Positions 1-9,511 of a stretch of 27,285 nucleotides of DNA are shown piece by piece. Position 1 is the first letter of the stretch. Every line of letters starts with the position of its first letter. This DNA comes from Jimgerdemannia flammicorona (taxonomy: Eukaryota; Mucoromycota; Endogonomycetes; Endogonales; Endogonaceae), in NCBI GenBank assembly GCA_003990745.1, contig RBNI01000748.1, positions 1 through 27,285 of the forward strand, in the 5' to 3' direction. Below the pieces are notes generated by a model. The model did no database searches. It was not told the DNA's origin and saw nothing but the letters and a program-made list of their open reading frames with translations. The position numbers and the translations under genes were made by a program.

Positions 1-150
1 GGTCGAACTGCTGGACAATAGCTAGCCTAGATTAATGGGGGGGCAGTGCTTGGTGGGTGGTAGGGGAGGGTTTTGGCCTATATAGTCTAGGTTCCCTTCC
101 AATAAAAATCCACGGGACATAAGTCAGTTAAAAAAAAAAAAAAAAAAAAA
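1..150 (+). other. 3' end of an unidentified polyadenylated sequence (LINE, SINE or retrocopy tail)
   Basis: This stretch matches nothing else in the window and contains no convincing coding frame. AATAAA lies at about 101-106, and an uninterrupted run of 21 A starts at 130, roughly 25 nt later. That spacing is typical of a polyadenylated RNA 3' end copied back into DNA. The A-run abuts an LTR fragment that starts at its TATA box, so the simplest reading is a non-LTR retroelement or processed retrocopy inserted into the 5' LTR of element 1, with the rest of that LTR to the left of the window. A chimeric reverse-transcription product is the alternative. Confidence 0.5.
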
Positions 151-151
151 G

Positions 152-159
152 TATAAATA
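152..159 (+). promoter_or_regulatory. LTR TATA-2 box (TATAAATA)
   Basis: TATAAATA is followed by a C-rich stretch and is conserved in every LTR copy of the window. It is the likely core promoter for the genomic transcript, giving a start about 30 bp downstream. Confidence 0.65.
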
Positions 160-276
160 CCCCCTCTCCCAGACCTCAGAATCTCAGACTTGAACAATCC
201 AAACACAACTCCTGAGCACTTCCCCATAATATCCCTTTACACAACTATTCTTAGTATAGCAATATCATAAATAGAA

Positions 277-282
277 AATAAA
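277..282 (+). terminator. LTR polyadenylation signal (AATAAA)
   Basis: AATAAA sits about 120 bp downstream of TATA-2 and is conserved in all LTR copies. It probably defines the 3' end of R, giving an R region of roughly 110 bp if TATA-2 is the promoter. Confidence 0.55.
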
Positions 283-462
283 CCTATTTAATAACCCACA
301 AACCACTCTTAAGTAAATCTGCTCCCTGTTAGGTTCTACTTCTAACCCCATCATGAAATTTCCTAATTGGGTATTGTCTGCAGCGATATGCCAATTCAAC
401 TAAGCTGGTCTTAGTTTCTTGAACTTCCTGAAATACAGAAAATCCTGAATATCCAGAACTAG

Positions 463-1602
463 TCCAAAAAAGGACTTTGGTTGAGATGTCAACCCGAACT
501 TGAAATCAATAAGCATAGAGGATGTACTCTATATGAAATTGATCTTGACTATAAGAAAATGGTCTTCCAGAATATCCAGAGCTTCCAGAAAACTCTTCCA
601 GAACTACATAATAGTTACCCTAAAAAGCAACCCTCTTACAACTTGGTAGCAGCAGTTTATAATCCAATTTCACTTCAAGACACTTTCTCACCCTGCTACA
701 AACCCCTCTGAGAATTCCTACAAGTTGATATAAAGCCCAACCTCTGAACTGGAATTTATCCTGAACCATCTGACAATCTGGAGAGAATTGAACCTGATGT
801 ACAAGGACAATTTGACCTTTATATCTGCACCAAGTGGGACAAACTTCATTCAAAGAAAGAAGTACTCTGATTAAACCAGCAAATAGGCGAAACCCTATTC
901 ACCGAACTCCTTGCACTACATCCAGCAAGTCAGGATAAAGAAGGTCTTATAGAAGCCTTCTTTACTCTTCTCAACAAGAGTTTTATCAGCTCTACAAATC
1001 CGAGTGACCTAGGACAACCAGCAGCAGTCTTTCTAGCCTTAGTCCCTCACGAAGTCCAAGCCTCTGTAGCTAAGTGGCTTAACTCTACCAACTTTCACCA
1101 TACCAGGACCAAGACCACATTATACTACCAATTCCAAAACAGCAAGGCCCACCATATTCTTAAAGAAGAAGCAAGAGAAACTCTTCATCAACTACCTGAT
1201 CCCGAACCAGAAGTAGGCCCTGCTACTGCTCTACCTGAATCTGAAACTAACACTGAACCAGAACTTGAGTTTGAATTAAGCCTATCTGAAATCAGATATA
1301 CAACTGATTCTGTCTACTTTGATGCTGAGTAAACCCAATTACACAGGGACCAAACTGAAGAGAAGAAGGAGTATCTCAGTGAATTTAACCCTGGATATAC
1401 CACCGAAGGAGACACACCTCCATCAGGGCAAAATATACTGACACAGCAACAGATAGCTATCTATTAAGCCCTTACTCCAGACCCACAACTATTACTCCAG
1501 CAACTTACACAGACTCAAAGAACACCCTCACACTCTGTACCAGTATCTCAAGTAGTACTAGTAACACTACTACCAGTAGTCCAACTGTCTCCAGTACACA
1601 AT
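463..1602 (+). pseudogene. Element 1 gag N-terminal region (open frame with no AUG)
   Basis: This frame opens after a TAG at 460-462 that is present in all three copies. It crosses the LTR end and PBS and runs in phase into the gag core at 1603. The distance from LTR end to the gag-core ATG is 963 bp in all three elements, so there is no net indel, which argues for translation. The deduced region is hydrophilic and becomes acidic and proline-rich (PEPE-like, EEKKEY), then Gln/Pro-rich before the ATG. The only in-frame ATG (Met for Thr in KKMVF) is explained by ACG changing to ATG. Several TGA/TAG/TAA codons interrupt it. Its start and function are unknown, though its position suggests an N-terminal part of Gag. 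Confidence 0.6.
644..655 (+). promoter_or_regulatory. Primer-binding site of element 1 (initiator tRNA-Met type)
   Basis: TGGTAGCAGCAG lies 3 bp after the LTR end. TGGTAGCAG is complementary to a tRNA 3' end reading CUGCUACCA, as in many initiator tRNA-Met species. The ancestral form inferred from the copies is TGGTAGCAGCGG. Confidence 0.8.
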
Positions 1603-2546
1603 ATGGCAAACCAACAAATTCTAGACCTCACAGCCCAGGTAGCTATAATGGTAGCAACCATTACTGCCTTAGCCGAACAGACCTGATCTATAAAAAATCT
1701 GAGTCTACCTATCTTCAATAGTACTGCACAAGAAGTCCAAAGCTTTATTAGTATAGTTGACACCAACTTTGAAGCCAACCAATGGACCAATGAGCGAGTT
1801 GCTGACTACCTCCTGACAAACAATCAAGACCACACTCTAGAACAACTCTTTGCTACCACTACAGCCTATGTCTGCCAAGTTGTTACATTCTTCTGAGGAC
1901 CCGCTGAAGAATGGTGGTGAACCCTTCCTGAAAAACCCCTCACATGGGCACCCAACCTGCAGTAGTTGCTCAGAATGCAGCAAATAATGCCCCAGGATAT
2001 AGAGCCCACCCTGCAGCCCCTGGACTCAAACAACTCATGATTGCTCAATACTGCAGTGAAACCATGATTGCTAAATCTTGAGTAAAACTCCACAACTTCA
2101 AATTTGATATATATGGCAAAGAAGAATTCGAAACCTTTTGTACAAAACTCGAGTCACTCCTGAACACTGTTGGCCTAGGATATATTGCCAATGATGAAGC
2201 ATGAAATAGTACAAGAGCAGACCATCTATTTGATGCACTATCTGAATGGCTTACTAGAAAAATCTGAGAACAAGGCCGCCCAGTTAGTTGTGATCACCAA
2301 CAATGGTGCCTGACAAGAATCAAGACCATGGTCAAGCGAATCTTAACAGCTAGACCAATTCTGCCCTGAAGACAATTCAACAACAAGGAAAAGACTTGGA
2401 CCAAGAAAGAAGAACCCAAGCATGAAGCATCTCAAGCTCCCTCCACATCCACCTCATGAACACCCAGAAATTACGAATCCACCCAGCTGAGTACCTTCAA
2501 GAAACTCACTGAAGGAGAAAGGAATGAACTTTGAAAAAGTAGAGCA

Positions 2547-2588
2547 TGCTTCTATTGCTGAAAGACAGGACATATGGCCAGTGCCTGC
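2547..2588 (+). other. CCHC zinc knuckle, element 1 gag
   Basis: C-X2-C-X4-H-X4-C is present with all four ligands (CFYC...GHMASAC). It is the nucleocapsid nucleic-acid-binding motif and marks the end of Gag. A TGA lies inside the motif where a CGA Arg codon is inferred. Confidence 0.85.
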
Positions 2589-2723
2589 CCTAATCAAAAA
2601 CCCTGAACAACAACATGAGCAACTGTTATCACTCTGCACCACCTCAATAACCTGATCACCAGAATACTAGACTTTGTCAAGTTAAGACAAACTGCTAAGG
2701 CCCCAACCAAAGAAAGTCAAAAA

Positions 2724-3074
2724 GCAGCTGGATATGACCTGTATGCAGCCAAAGAAGCTACAGTTTCCAACCGAGAAGTCAAGCAAGTCTACACAGGAAT
2801 AAGTATCCAAATTCCTAAAGGACATGTTGGAAGAATATACTGTTGCAGCAGCTTAGCATTGAAAGAACTCTCAGTAGAAGGAGGAGTCATTGATGAAGAT
2901 TATACAGGCAAAATTATTGTCCTTATCTGAAACCACAGTTGGACACCCTTCAAGATCCCCATAGGTTTCTGCATTGCCCAGATCCTATTCGAGAAAATCG
3001 AGTCAATGCTAATAGTCAAGGAAGTCCCTGAACTACTGCCCACCATCCGAGGATCCAAAGAATTTGGTTCATCA
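2724..3074 (+). pseudogene. dUTPase domain, element 1
   Basis: This is a trimeric-type dUTPase located between the CCHC knuckle and the protease. Motif I is AGYDLYAA, motif II is the degenerate CCSSLALKE, motif III is GVIDEDYTG with the catalytic Asp and substrate-sensing Tyr, motif IV is GFCIAQILFEKI and motif V is RGSKEFGSSNK. A TGA at 2928-2930, just before NHSW, interrupts it, and elements 2 and 3 share that TGA. In the family this enzyme hydrolyses dUTP to dUMP and limits uracil incorporation during reverse transcription. Confidence 0.88.
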
Positions 3075-4882
3075 AACAAGGCTCCAGCCCAACATACCAT
3101 GAATAAAGAAGAACAATTCTACAAGAAAATCAAAGACAGATATGTACCAAGTGGCTGATGCCCCCATGGTATTGGAATGTACTTTTCCTGAATGATTGAT
3201 GATTGCTTCTCTTGTGTCAATGAATTAGCTCAAAGAAGAACCAACAGAAGGAAAGCTCCTACAACCAAAATCACTACTATTGGATCAGACAAACTGCTTA
3301 CACTTCAAGCTTTTGTCAACTGAGCACCTGTCAAAATTATGATAGACAGCAGTGCCTCAGGCAACTTCATCAATGAAGAAACAGCCAATAGACTCAAGGT
3401 CTTCACCTCTCCGGTACAACAAATACAAGCAGTTGCCACAGCTGATGGAACCTCACATATCATTAGCAAGGAAGTCCACAATCTACCCTTCTGAATTGGT
3501 GACTACTGAGTATATGTTACCCTCCAGATAGTACCACTTCCTGATAATGAAATCATCCTTAGGACTCTATGGTTGAAACAAGAGAACCCCATGATTGATT
3601 GGGTAAACCATTTGCTGACCATCAAGAAAGGATGCCACAACTTCAAGCTGCAAGGTGAAAAAGACCCACTCAACTCTAGGGAACCTGGACCAAAGATCAC
3701 TCATATCAACAAGCTACAACTCAAGAAATTAGCCAAGAAATGCCCTCTCTTCACTATCTCCATCTGCCCATCCAAAGGAGAACCCGAGAATTCCAAAGAA
3801 GACTTTTCCAAAGTTGACAGCTGTGTCAGATCACTACTCCAGAAATTCAGAGACATATTTCCTAAGAAGCTTCTGAAAGGCCTACCTCCTAAACAAGCAG
3901 TAGACCATGCCATCAAGACCATCTCAGATGCTAAGTCAGCCTTCAAGTCAATCTACCACATGTCACTGAGAGAAATTGATGCACTCAAGAAAGAAATTGA
4001 CAAACTCCTAGAACAAGGATTCATCAGACCAAGTGTATCACCCTATAGTACACCAGTCCTCTTTGTTGGAAAGAAAGGAGGAGACCTGCAAATGTGCATT
4101 GATTACCATGATCTCAATGAACAGACCATCAAGAACTATTGCCCATTACCCAGAATCGATGAAATATTTGATAGACTTACTAACCCACAATTTATAAGCT
4201 CTTTTGACCTATGAAATGGCTACTGGCAAATTGCCATGAAAGAAGAAGACATCTACAAGACAGCCTTCTGAACCTGCTATGGACATTTCAAATTCCTAGT
4301 TATGCTCTTTGGCTTAACTAATGCTCCTGCAATCTTTCAGACACTGATAAATACCTCACTGCAATCAAGTTTGCCTATAATAACAGCAAGCAAGCCTCTC
4401 TTGGAATGACCCCATTCTTTGCCAACACTGGACAAAACCCAAACACTTCTCTGACACTTATCTAAACCACTAATGAACCCTCTACAGTTGAAGCTGTTGA
4501 AGAATTCCTGCTCTGAATGTGTAATCTAAGCCAGATCACAATTGAGAATTTACCATGAGCTCAAGAACAATAGTCACAGTATGTTAACCAACACTGCTAC
4601 AAGGAAACCTTTGATATTAGTGAAAAAGTTCTACTAGATATCCAAGGATACCAAGTTGACAACCTCAAGCACAGACCATCTACAAAGCTGAATAGCAAGT
4701 TCATTGGACCATTTGAAGTCATTACACAAGTCTCTCCAACCTCCTACAAATTGGCACTATCAGATACTATTAAGATTCACCCAGTCTTCAATGTTCAACA
4801 TCTCAAGCAATATAATGAAAATGATGACAAGCTATTCCTGAACTGGACCACTAAACCACCTGCACCTGTCATTATTAATGAT

Positions 4883-5032
4883 CAAGAAGAATATGAAGTT
4901 GAACAAATCCTTAATAAATGTAGCCACAAGAACCACCCTAAGTACCTTGTTAAGTGGAAAGGATATCCAATCCATGATGCAACTTGGAAACCCAAGACCA
5001 ATCTCCAGAATACTACTGACTTAGTTCAGGAA
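4883..5032 (+). other. Chromodomain, element 1
   Basis: The sequence EEYEVEQIL...KYLVKWKGY...ATWKPKTNL has the chromodomain aromatic positions (Tyr, Trp, Tyr/Trp) and sits at the integrase C-terminus, as in chromoviruses. It is the best-preserved part of element 1 and is stop-free from 4751 to 5050. In the family it directs integration toward heterochromatin marks such as methylated H3K9, which agrees with the self-nesting seen here. Confidence 0.9.
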
Positions 5033-5053
5033 TATGATTCCCTGAATAACTGA

Positions 5054-5466
5054 AACTGGAATACTCTGATACCTATCAGTACATACTATATATTACCCTC
5101 CCGAACATTATAATTATTACAAACAAATCAAGAACTCAGCAAGTCAAGACAAAAAATACTGACCCTCTAGAAAAATAGCAAAACTGAAAGCAAGCTTATT
5201 CTCCCTGTACCACTGGTGGGAAATAAGGCATAGATATTTAAGAAGATTTCTAGAGGAAATTCTCCAGTAGTGAATGATGTCAGAATCACTTCTGACACAT
5301 AGTATTGAACATATGACCCTTTAATGTATAAATTCAATGCATTAGGCAACTATACTATGAGCATGCCACTTTCTGAAAAAATGAACTTTACTGGACTTTT
5401 GACCTCCCAAATGGTATAACAACACTAGAACAAAATTAGAAGGCCCTGATGAGGATGTCAAAAGCT
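5054..5466 (+). other. 3' untranslated region of element 1
   Basis: The region lies between the pol stop and the polypurine tract and has no coding frame that holds between copies. It contains, antisense to the element, a tRNA-like stretch (5302-5357). Element 2 has the same region at 9512-9926. Element 3 loses it at 27156. Confidence 0.75.
5302..5357 (-). other. tRNA-like (Pol III box A/B-like) stretch antisense in the 3' UTR, element 1
   Basis: On the minus strand a box A-like TAGTATAGTTGCC is followed about 35 nt later by AAAGGGTC and a box B-like GTTCAATAC. Order and spacing resemble a tRNA gene or the head of a tRNA-derived SINE. A clean cloverleaf cannot be drawn from this decayed copy. 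Confidence 0.35.
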
Positions 5467-5480
5467 AAGAAGGGGAGAGT
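5467..5480 (+). promoter_or_regulatory. Polypurine tract of element 1
   Basis: AAGAAGGGGAGAGT ends directly before the 3' LTR TGTAAG. It is the plus-strand primer site, matching element 2 on the other strand at 9498-9511. Confidence 0.85.
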
Positions 5481-5628
5481 TGTAAGCACACAACCTCCAA
5501 GCCACCGAAATCACATACGACCTCCAAACAAATATGGAAATCACCTGCAAGATCACAAAGCTGAGTCAATATAAAGTTACAAAATACAAGATTCACACAA
5601 ATGGAATCTTACCAATCAGGACCAAATG

Positions 5629-5636
5629 TATATATA
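5629..5636 (+). promoter_or_regulatory. TATA-1 upstream of the LTR ORF, element 1 3' LTR
   Basis: TATATATA ends 70 bp before the ORF ATG at 5706. The same box at nearly the same distance occurs in the other three complete LTRs, which suggests the LTR ORF has its own promoter. Confidence 0.5.
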
Positions 5637-5705
5637 CCAAGCACTGAGGTGTATCAAAATGGAGAACCAAAACAAATAACAACCACAACTTCCAAATACA
5701 CAAAT

Positions 5706-6803
5706 ATGACCACTGAGATCTACAACCATATCTGCGCTGATATTTGGAATGCCATTGTCAACTGAGCCACACCCCCTCTACCTCTAATGAATATCCATAG
5801 CCTAGCACCTCTCTACTTTTTGGAAGCCCGATGGAACACCCTAAATATGCTCAATGAGGCCCACTGAATCAGACAAATCTCAAGCTACTACCAGATCAGC
5901 CACCTTCTAGAAGACATGGTCGAACACCACCATGATACAGACATTACCCAGATGTCTCAACACCAGAAACTCATTGCCCGCAAACACCAAGAACTCTTTT
6001 ATAAGTACAGCACCATTATTCCCCACCTCTGAGTTACTACTGCCGAAATGGTTGCTACTCTATCCTATGGCCAAATCGATAACATGATACAAGAACTCAA
6101 CTATAAGTACCTCGAGTATGTTGAAACTACAGACAGAACCTTCCCACACCTGAATGACCACCTCCTGCAAATGCCTCAAGTTGAATATGCCATGAAGGAC
6201 ATCTACGACATAATCTGATTTGATGAAGACAAAGCAGAAGACAATGATCCCTCTGATGCCGATATGACCTCAAGCCAAGGATCTCTGCCAACCCTGATCA
6301 CTCCACCAACCTTGCCAATAAACTTACAATAGTTCATAACCACCTATAAGACCTATTGGGACAATGACCACTGGTACAAATATCAACCTGCATTTACCCT
6401 CAATTATTTCAACTATAATGAAGAGATCAGAGAACACAATCTGTACCTCTAGACAACCCTTGAGATTGAACTAACCACTCCACCACTTGAGTACGAGCAT
6501 CATGAACCACAGCCGCCAGCTTACTACAACCTCATGACTCATAGTGCTATAACTTATAGAAGATATACAGACAGCGAATCTGATGAAAGCGAAGACAATG
6601 CACCCCTCCTTTGCCCACCAACACCTTATCCAGCATATGAGACAGATGATGCCATCCTGTGGGATGGTGATGAAGTTCCAATATATTATTACCTCAGTGA
6701 ACAAAAAGAAGTAATCCACGAATCACTCTTCCTAGATGACTACTTCATCAGAGATGATGCCATCGATAGTGATGTCATCAAAGACTACCCAGACAGTGTC
6801 TAA
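5706..6803 (+). pseudogene. LTR-encoded ORF, about 365 residues, unknown function (element 1 3' LTR copy)
   Basis: I do not recognise this protein. The frame is 1098 nt, the same as in elements 2 (5' LTR) and 3, with an A at -3 of the ATG. The N-terminal half looks helical and Gln/His-rich. The C-terminal half is acidic, Tyr/Pro-rich and includes a PPAY motif, a SDESED cluster and repeated acidic blocks near the end (YFIRDDAIDSD). No transmembrane segment, signal peptide or enzyme motif is visible. Codon 42 is CGA here but TGA in the other three copies; codon 109 is TGA here. Further TGA/TAG codons occur, so this copy is dead. The longest clean part is 6534-6803. Confidence 0.75.
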
Positions 6804-6992
6804 ACCTATAAATAGTTTAGCAGTCATAGTATAGTTAGATTAGCCTTGTACAACATGACTGTGAACTGACTCAGCAGTCAGATGATCTCTTGACATGTCA
6901 GATCATACTTATACTACATGACTGCATTCTGACTCAGTAAGGTACTTAGTACTACATCTACATTCAGCATAGCTCAGATAGCCCCTCACTAG

Positions 6993-7000
6993 TATAAATA
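6993..7000 (+). promoter_or_regulatory. LTR TATA-2 box, element 1 3' LTR
   Basis: TATAAATA is followed by a C-rich run. It lies downstream of the LTR ORF, so if this is the genomic promoter the ORF lies in U3. Confidence 0.6.
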
Positions 7001-7117
7001 CCCCCTCTCCCAGACCTCAGAATCTCAGACTTGAACAATCTGAACACAACTCCTGAGTACTTCCCCACAATATCCCTTCACATAACTACTCCTAGTATAG
7101 CAATATCATGAATAGTG

Positions 7118-7123
7118 AATAAA
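7118..7123 (+). terminator. LTR polyadenylation signal, element 1 3' LTR
   Basis: AATAAA lies 118 bp after TATA-2 in the element's sense direction and probably terminates genomic transcripts. Confidence 0.55.
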
Positions 7124-7430
7124 CCTATTTAATAACCCACAAACCACTCTTAAGTAAATCTGCTCCCCGTTAGGTCCTACTCCTAACCCTGTCACGAAAT
7201 TTCCTAATTGGGTATTGTCTGCAGCGATATGCCAATTCAACTAAGCTAGTCTTAGTTTCTTAAACTTCCTGAAATACGGAAAATTCTGAACATTCAGAAC
7301 TAGTCCAAAAAAGGACTTTGATTGAGATGTCAACCTGAACTTGAAATCAATAAGCGTAGAGGACATACTCCATATGAAATTGATCTTGACTATAAGAAAA
7401 TGGTCTTCCAGAATATCCAGAACTTCCAGA

Positions 7431-7435
7431 AAACC
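7431..7435. repeat. Target-site duplication of element 2, left copy (AAACC)
   Basis: AAACC directly flanks the left end of element 2 and is repeated at 18019-18023. The uninterrupted LTR of element 3 has a single AAACCC at this place (around 20837). A 5-bp duplication is standard for Ty3/gypsy integrases. Confidence 0.92.
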
Positions 7436-7793
7436 TATAAGAGGGTTGCTTTTTAGAATAACCATTACATAGTTCTGGAAGGGTTTTCTGGAAGTTCTGG
7501 ATATTCTGGAAGACTGTTTTCCTAAGGTCAAGATCAATTTCATATAGAGTATATCCTCTACGCTTATTGATTTCAAGTTTGGGTTGACATCTCAACCAAA
7601 GTCCTTTTTCGAACTAGTTCTGGATGTTCAGAATTTTCTATATTTCAGGAAGTTCAAGAAACTAAGACCAGCTTAGTTGAATCGGCATATCGCTGCAGAC
7701 AATACCCAATTAGGAAATTTCGTGATGGGGTTAGGAGTAGGACCTAACAGGGAGCGAATTTACTTAAGAGTGGTTTGTGAGTTATTAAATAGG

Positions 7794-7799
7794 TTTATT
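7794..7799 (-). terminator. LTR polyadenylation signal, element 2 3' LTR
   Basis: AATAAA on the minus strand, at the conserved position downstream of TATA-2. Confidence 0.55.
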
Positions 7800-7916
7800 C
7801 ACTATTCATGATATTGTTATACTAGGAGTAGTTGTATAAAGAGATATTATAGAGAAGTGCTCAGGAGTTGTGTTCAGATTGTTCAAGTCTGAGATTCTAA
7901 GGTCTGGGGGAGGGGG

Positions 7917-7924
7917 TATTTATA
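7917..7924 (-). promoter_or_regulatory. LTR TATA-2 box, element 2 3' LTR
   Basis: TATAAATA on the minus strand at the conserved position, followed by the C-rich run. Confidence 0.6.
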
Positions 7925-8113
7925 CTAGTGAGGGGCTATCTGGACTATGCTAGATATGGATGTAGCACTAAGTATCTTGCTGAGTCAGAATGCAGTCACA
8001 TAGTACAAGTGTGATCTGACATATCAAGAGATTGTCTGACTACTGAGTCAGTTCACAGTCACATTGTATAAGGCTAATCTAACTATACTATGACTGCTAA
8101 GCTATTTATAGGT

Positions 8114-9210
8114 TTAGACACTGTCTGGATAGTCTTTGATGACATCACCATTGATGACATCATCTCTAATGAAGTAGTCATCTAGGAAGAGTGGTTCGTG
8201 GATTACTTCTCCTTATTGGCTGAGGTAATAATATATTGGAACTTCATCTCCATCCCACAGGATAGCATCATCTGTCTCATATGCTAGATAAGGTGTTGGT
8301 GGGCGAAGGAGGGGTATATTGTTTTTGCTTTCATTGGATTCACTGTCTGCATATCTTCTATAGGTTACAGCACTATGAGTTGTGAGGTTGTAGTAAGCTG
8401 GCGGCTGTAGTTCATGTCACTCATACTTAGATAGTGGAGTTGTTGGTTCAGTCTCGAGAGTTGTCTGGAGATACAGGTTGTGTTCTCCAGTCTCTTCATT
8501 ATAATTGAAGTAATTGGGGGTGAACACAGGTTAGTATTCATACTAGTAATCATTGTCTCAATAGGTCTTGTAGGTGGTTATGAACTGTTGTAAGTTCATT
8601 GGCAGGGTTGGCGGTGTGATCAGGGTTGGCAGAGATCCTTGGCTTGAGGTCATATCAGCGTCAGAGGGATCATTATCTTCTGCTTCATCTTTGTCGAAGT
8701 GAATTATATTATAGACGTCCTTCATAGCATATTCAACTTGGGGCATTTGCAGGATGTGGTCATTGTGGTGTGGGAAGGTTTTGTCTGTGGTTTCAATGTA
8801 CTCGAGGTACTTATGGTTGAGTTCTTGTATCATGTTATTGATTTGGCCATGGACAGAATAGCAATCATTTCGCTGGTAGTAACTCGGAGGCAGGGAATAA
8901 AGGTGCTGTACTCATAAAAGAGTTCTCGGTGTTTATGGACAATGAGCTTCTGGTGTTGAGACATCTGGGTAATATCTGTATCATGGTGGTGTTCGACCAT
9001 GTCTTCCAGGAGGCAGCTGATCTGGTAGTAGCTTGAGATTTGTTTAATCCAGTGGGCCTCATTAGGTATGTTCAGGGCATTCTATCAGGCTTCCATGAAG
9101 TAGAGGAGTGCTAGGCTATGGATATTCATGTGGGGCAGAGGGGGTGTAGCTCGGTTAACAATGGCATTCCAAATGTCAGCGTGGATGTGGTTGTAGATCT
9201 CTGTGGTCAT
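8114..9210 (-). pseudogene. LTR-encoded ORF of unknown function (element 2 3' LTR copy)
   Basis: Homologue of the ORFs at 5706, 17762 and 19123. It is 1097 nt, with a 1-bp deletion near 8848 (TCCATGG for TCCTATGG) that shifts the N-terminal third out of frame. Codon 42 is TGA, followed by TAG. Codon 109 is CGA, showing the ancestral Arg. The PPAY motif and the acidic C-terminal half persist, and the longest clean stretch is 8558-8833. I know no family for it. The repeated survival of length in copies otherwise rich in transitions is the main evidence that it once encoded a protein. Confidence 0.7.
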
Positions 9211-9279
9211 GTTTATATGTTTGGAAGTTGTGGTTGTTGTTTGTTTTGATTCTCTGTTTCGATGTGTCTTGATGCTCAG

Positions 9280-9291
9280 TATATATATATT
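9280..9291 (-). promoter_or_regulatory. TATA-1 upstream of the LTR ORF, element 2 3' LTR
   Basis: An alternating TATATATATA run about 70-80 bp upstream of the ORF ATG at 9210 on the minus strand. Confidence 0.5.
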
Positions 9292-9497
9292 TGGTCCTGA
9301 TTGATAAGATTCCGTTTATGTAAATATTATATTTCATGACTTCATGTTGACTCAGCTTTGTGCACTGTGACTTTGGTTTGATTCAGCTTCGTGATCTTGC
9401 AGGTGATTTCTAGATTTGTTCAGAGGTCATGTGTGATTTCAGTGGCTTGTTCAGAGGGTGACGTGTGATTTGGTGGCTTGGAGGTTGTGCGCTTACA

Positions 9498-9511
9498 ACT
9501 CTCCCCTTCTT
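9498..9511 (-). promoter_or_regulatory. Polypurine tract of element 2
   Basis: The minus strand reads AAGAAGGGGAGAGT immediately before the 3' LTR. It is identical to the tract of element 1. Confidence 0.88.

Larger units (their letters stand above)
150..640 (+). repeat. 5' LTR fragment of element 1 (TATA-2, R and U5 only)
   Basis: It aligns with the last ~490 bp of the complete LTRs, from just before the second TATA box to the terminal CTTACA at 635-640. It contains TATAAATA (152-159), an AATAAA (277-282) and the conserved R-U5 tail. The upstream U3, including the LTR-encoded ORF, is missing and replaced by the poly(A)-tailed sequence at 1-150. The PBS begins 3 bp after the end, at 644. Confidence 0.9.
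1603..5053 (+). pseudogene. Element 1 gag-pol remnant (gag, dUTPase, PR, partial RT, partial INT, chromodomain)
   Basis: From the ATG of MANQQ the frame encodes the gag core, including the GPAEEWW signature of Retrotrans_gag-like proteins, and a CCHC knuckle (2547-2588, all four ligands intact). It continues with dUTPase (2724-3074), aspartic protease (about 3291-3579, DSSA for DSGA and an RTLWL for GTPWL motif) and the N-terminal half of RT up to 4355. A 1681-bp deletion then joins RT directly to the late integrase segment, followed by the GPF motif and chromodomain (4883-5032), ending at TGA 5051-5053. A 1-bp deletion near 1948 and the large deletion both shift the frame, and TGA codons are numerous. 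It is plainly dead. Confidence 0.92.
150..7435 (+). mobile_element. Element 1: Ty3/gypsy chromovirus, left part, interrupted by element 2
   Basis: Element 1 comprises a 5' LTR fragment (150-640), PBS, a decayed gag-pol (463-5053), an untranslated 3' region, a polypurine tract and a 3' LTR starting at 5481. The 3' LTR is broken at 7435 by element 2 and resumes at 18024-18069. Compared with element 3, it has a 1-bp deletion near 1948 in gag and a 1681-bp deletion at 4355/4356 that removes most of RT, RNase H and the first half of integrase. CpG dinucleotides are scarce, and many ancestral CGA codons read TGA. It cannot be autonomous. Element 1 itself interrupts the gag of element 0, whose sequence resumes at 18070. 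Confidence 0.92.
5481..7435 (+). repeat. 3' LTR of element 1, left 1955 bp
   Basis: It begins TGTAAG after the polypurine tract and contains TATA-1 (5629-5636), the LTR-encoded ORF (5706-6803), TATA-2 (6993-7000), AATAAA (7118-7123) and R-U5. It breaks at 7435 where element 2 inserted. The remainder is 18024-18069, giving a reconstructed length of about 2001 bp. It carries only one copy of each of the two U3 tandem units that are duplicated in element 3. Confidence 0.92.
7436..9497 (-). repeat. 3' LTR of element 2 (2062 bp)
   Basis: On the minus strand it begins TGTAAG at 9497 and ends CTTATA at 7436 (terminal CA changed to TA). It contains the tandem U3 units (both doubled), TATA-1 near 9280-9291, the LTR ORF (9210-8114), TATA-2 (7917-7924) and the polyadenylation signal (7794-7799). 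It lies head to head with the 3' LTR of element 1. Confidence 0.95.

Noticed and set aside
5167..5349. Antisense frame in the 3' UTR (MPNALN..., similar to MPNMLD... at 9630)
   Set aside because: The similarity stops after about 35 codons through a frame change. It reflects DNA homology of the tRNA-like and flanking region, not a conserved protein.
7196..7722. First taken as internal sequences of two tandem elements meeting head to head
   Set aside because: The LTR really extends about 240-290 bp further, to CTTACA. The PBS, the terminal TG...CA and the AAACC duplication all place the LTR end there, so these stretches are U5, not internal sequence.
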